A stretch of DNA of 64,000 nt, taken from the NCBI RefSeq assembly GCF_001509475.1, contig NZ_LLZG01000036.1, forward strand, positions 84,059 through 148,058, given 5' to 3'. The stretch's first letter is position 1, and every line of letters begins with the position of its first letter. Shown one piece after another: positions 62,578 to 64,000 of this stretch. Below the pieces are notes generated by a model that searched no databases, was not told the origin of the DNA, and saw only the letters and a list, made by a program, of their open reading frames with translations. The translations under genes were made by a program, and so were the position numbers. The stretch comes from Streptomyces regalis (GTDB lineage: Bacteria > Actinomycetota > Actinomycetes > Streptomycetales > Streptomycetaceae).

Positions 62578-64000
62578 ATGTCAGTGGATCAACTCCCGGC
62601 CCGGGTACGGGAGTTCGTGAACTACCTGGACGGCCTCCTGGCGCGCCTGGATCAGGGCGGCGGTTGGTGCGGGGTGTTCTGGCAGCGCGACCCGGAGGGC
62701 ATGCAGGCCTGCCTCGACGGACGGGAAGTGCCGCCCTGGGACGTGGTGGAGTCACTCCTGCACGACCTCGCCGCCCAGTACGGCCCCGGCGGCGCAGGCC
62801 CCGAGACGGAACGCGCCCGCGCCCTGCATGCCGCCGCCCTCGCCACGTACGACTCCCGGCCCGGCGGCCGCGACGCCCTCGGCGACCGGCTCGACGTCAT
62901 GCTCCGCGAGCAGCGGTACGCCGCCGAACGGCAGGCTGACCTCGGCCGCTCGCTCGCCTCCGCCACCAGCCAGGAGGCGTCCGACGCCATCCGCCTCGAC
63001 CTCGCCTGGGCCCGCGACGACCACGAACGCGCGACCGCCCGGTGTGCCGAACTCCGGGCCCGGATGGCCGACCTGGACCGACGGGCGGCGAGCGAACGGG
63101 GCCAGGCGATACGGCGGGACCGGGTGGGGGAGGGGTCCGTATTCCGTGTCGCCGACGGGTTCGAGGGCGACGGGTTCGCGGATGAGGGGGTCAGGGACGT
63201 CGGGTCCGGGTCCGGCCGTAGGCAGTCGAGTGTGACCGGTTCTCACGGCGGCGGATTCCCGGGTATGCCGCATCAGCGCGACGCGCAGTCGGCGGCCCAG
63301 GGGGAAGCCCCTGCCGGGACCGCCGCAGACCGGCACGACGGGCGTCGAACCGCCACCCCGGCCGCCGAAGCGGCTGAGTGGCGCGCAGCGCGGCGACGCC
63401 CCGGTGCCGGGTCGGTGGCGGAAGGCCATGGCTCCCTCCAGGGGCGTCCTGCGAACCGTTATGCCCCGGGAGGCATCGCCGGGCTGTCCGACTGGCCGGA
63501 CGCGCAGGGCGCCGGCACGGCCCGCCCCACCGGGCAGCCCATGGACCACACCGCCCCGATCGGCGCCGCCGCGGCATCCGACTGGCCGGAAGTGCAGCAC
63601 TCCGCCGACTCGATGCCCGAACACCACGCCCAGGCCTCCTCGATCGCCCCCGACCCCGCTCCTGCCCCCGACCCCACCCCCAAGCAACGCAAACGCCGCC
63701 GAGGCAGCGCCCGCTTCGCCGGGATGGACGAGGAGGAGGCGGCCCCCGTCGTCGTACCGCCGACCGCCGAACCCACCCTCCCCGCGCGGCCCGTCACCAC
63801 CGGCCGCAGCCCGCGCGGGGCCCGGTTCGCCGGGGCCGCCGCCGAGACGCCCGCGGACACGGCCCCGAAGTCACGGCGTGAGCCGATGGACCCGGCGGAT
63901 CGGCGGGGGGGCGGCCTGGCCCCGGAAACCCTCGCGAGGCAGGGCGGGGAGGGGGGCACCCGGGAGGCCCAAGTGGTGTTCGTGGGGGCCCCGTTCAGGC
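62578..64000 (+). CDS. Large hypothetical protein, cut by the window end
   Basis: The frame is open from ATG 62578 (GGGAG upstream) to the last base, 474 codons without a stop. Residues 1-180 look folded and helical: MSVDQLPARVREFVNYLDGL, GGGWCGVFWQRDPEGMQACL, EVPPWDVVESLLHDLAAQYG, then a coiled region (REQRYAAERQADLGRSL to RMADLDRRAASE). From about 190 on it is disordered, rich in Gly, Ala, Pro and Arg, with repeated short motifs: SDWPDAQG and SDWPEVQH; GSARFAGMDEEEAAP and RGARFAGAAAETPA. No family is recognised. Such proteins often carry another folded domain at the end, which is not visible here. Confidence 0.75.
   Translation, partial: MSVDQLPARVREFVNYLDGLLARLDQGGGWCGVFWQRDPEGMQACLDGREVPPWDVVESLLHDLAAQYGPGGAGPETERARALHAAALATYDSRPGGRDALGDRLDVMLREQRYAAERQADLGRSLASATSQEASDAIRLDLAWARDDHERATARCAELRARMADLDRRAASERGQAIRRDRVGEGSVFRVADGFEGDGFADEGVRDVGSGSGRRQSSVTGSHGGGFPGMPHQRDAQSAAQGEAPAGTAADRHDGRRTATPAAEAAEWRAARRRPGAGSVAEGHGSLQGRPANRYAPGGIAGLSDWPDAQGAGTARPTGQPMDHTAPIGAAAASDWPEVQHSADSMPEHHAQASSIAPDPAPAPDPTPKQRKRRRGSARFAGMDEEEAAPVVVPPTAEPTLPARPVTTGRSPRGARFAGAAAETPADTAPKSRREPMDPADRRGGGLAPETLARQGGEGGTREAQVVFVGAPFR

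Overview
The window reads as a piece of a Streptomyces chromosome. Base composition is very high in G+C with strong third-position GC. GTG (and one TTG) starts follow purine-rich ribosome sites, neighbouring genes often overlap by ATGA, GTGA or TGATG, and TTA codons are almost absent. Several families are typical of the genus: DUF5955-like, DUF6236-like and DUF6278-like proteins, a ribonuclease Sa homologue, and an IclR-controlled allantoin cluster next to malate synthase. No rRNA, tRNA or CRISPR array was seen. Assignments come from reading translations and recalling families; no search was run.

Layout. 0-5 kb: a truncated secreted-protein gene, a thioesterase, an HTH-like protein, a histidine phosphatase broken by a short palindromic insertion, and a DUF5955-like protein beside a large membrane protein. 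5-13.6 kb: an alanine-type aminotransferase, an HxlR regulator, a translationally coupled pair with a VWA protein, two divergent NIS siderophore synthetases, and a HipA-like kinase coupled to a Rdx (SelW-like) protein. 13.6-21 kb: malate synthase, a MobA-like transferase, DUF5955, then an AllR-type regulator divergent from allantoinase and allantoicase. TTCC-N7-GGAA boxes lie at allR/allB and also at malate synthase, so ureide breakdown and glyoxylate use appear to share one repressor.

21-25.2 kb holds single enzymes and unknown proteins. 25.2-33.5 kb is accessory and decayed: a nonsense-interrupted alpha/beta hydrolase meets an amidase remnant tail to tail, followed by an F420-reductase-like protein with a TetR regulator. 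Next come an XRE regulator and an SDR enzyme sharing a 21-bp palindrome, an MFS remnant, and a secreted RNase plus small membrane protein bracketed by 42-bp inverted hairpins. 33.5-37.9 kb: a frameshifted histidine kinase with an intact response regulator, a P450, and a Gfo/Idh/MocA oxidoreductase. 38-47 kb: a GntR regulator and a ROK sugar kinase sharing a promoter box, then an SNF2 helicase coupled to a SWIM-domain protein.

47-64 kb: an enol-lactonase/decarboxylase fusion lacking its nucleophile, a metallo-hydrolase, exonuclease III, an SGNH hydrolase, a lone glutamate-type ABC ATPase, a CocE-like hydrolase, gamma-glutamyltransferase, a ClpC-like unfoldase, methionine aminopeptidase with a divergent XRE regulator, and a long reading frame that runs off the end.

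Four observations stand out. Three MITE-like elements sit just downstream of stop codons, two of them at CTAG targets whose TAG is the stop. Short GC palindromes related to their cores also lie inside genes. PafBC/RecA-NDp-like promoters precede both the SNF2-SWIM operon and exonuclease III. The XRE-SDR pair has a matched palindromic operator.
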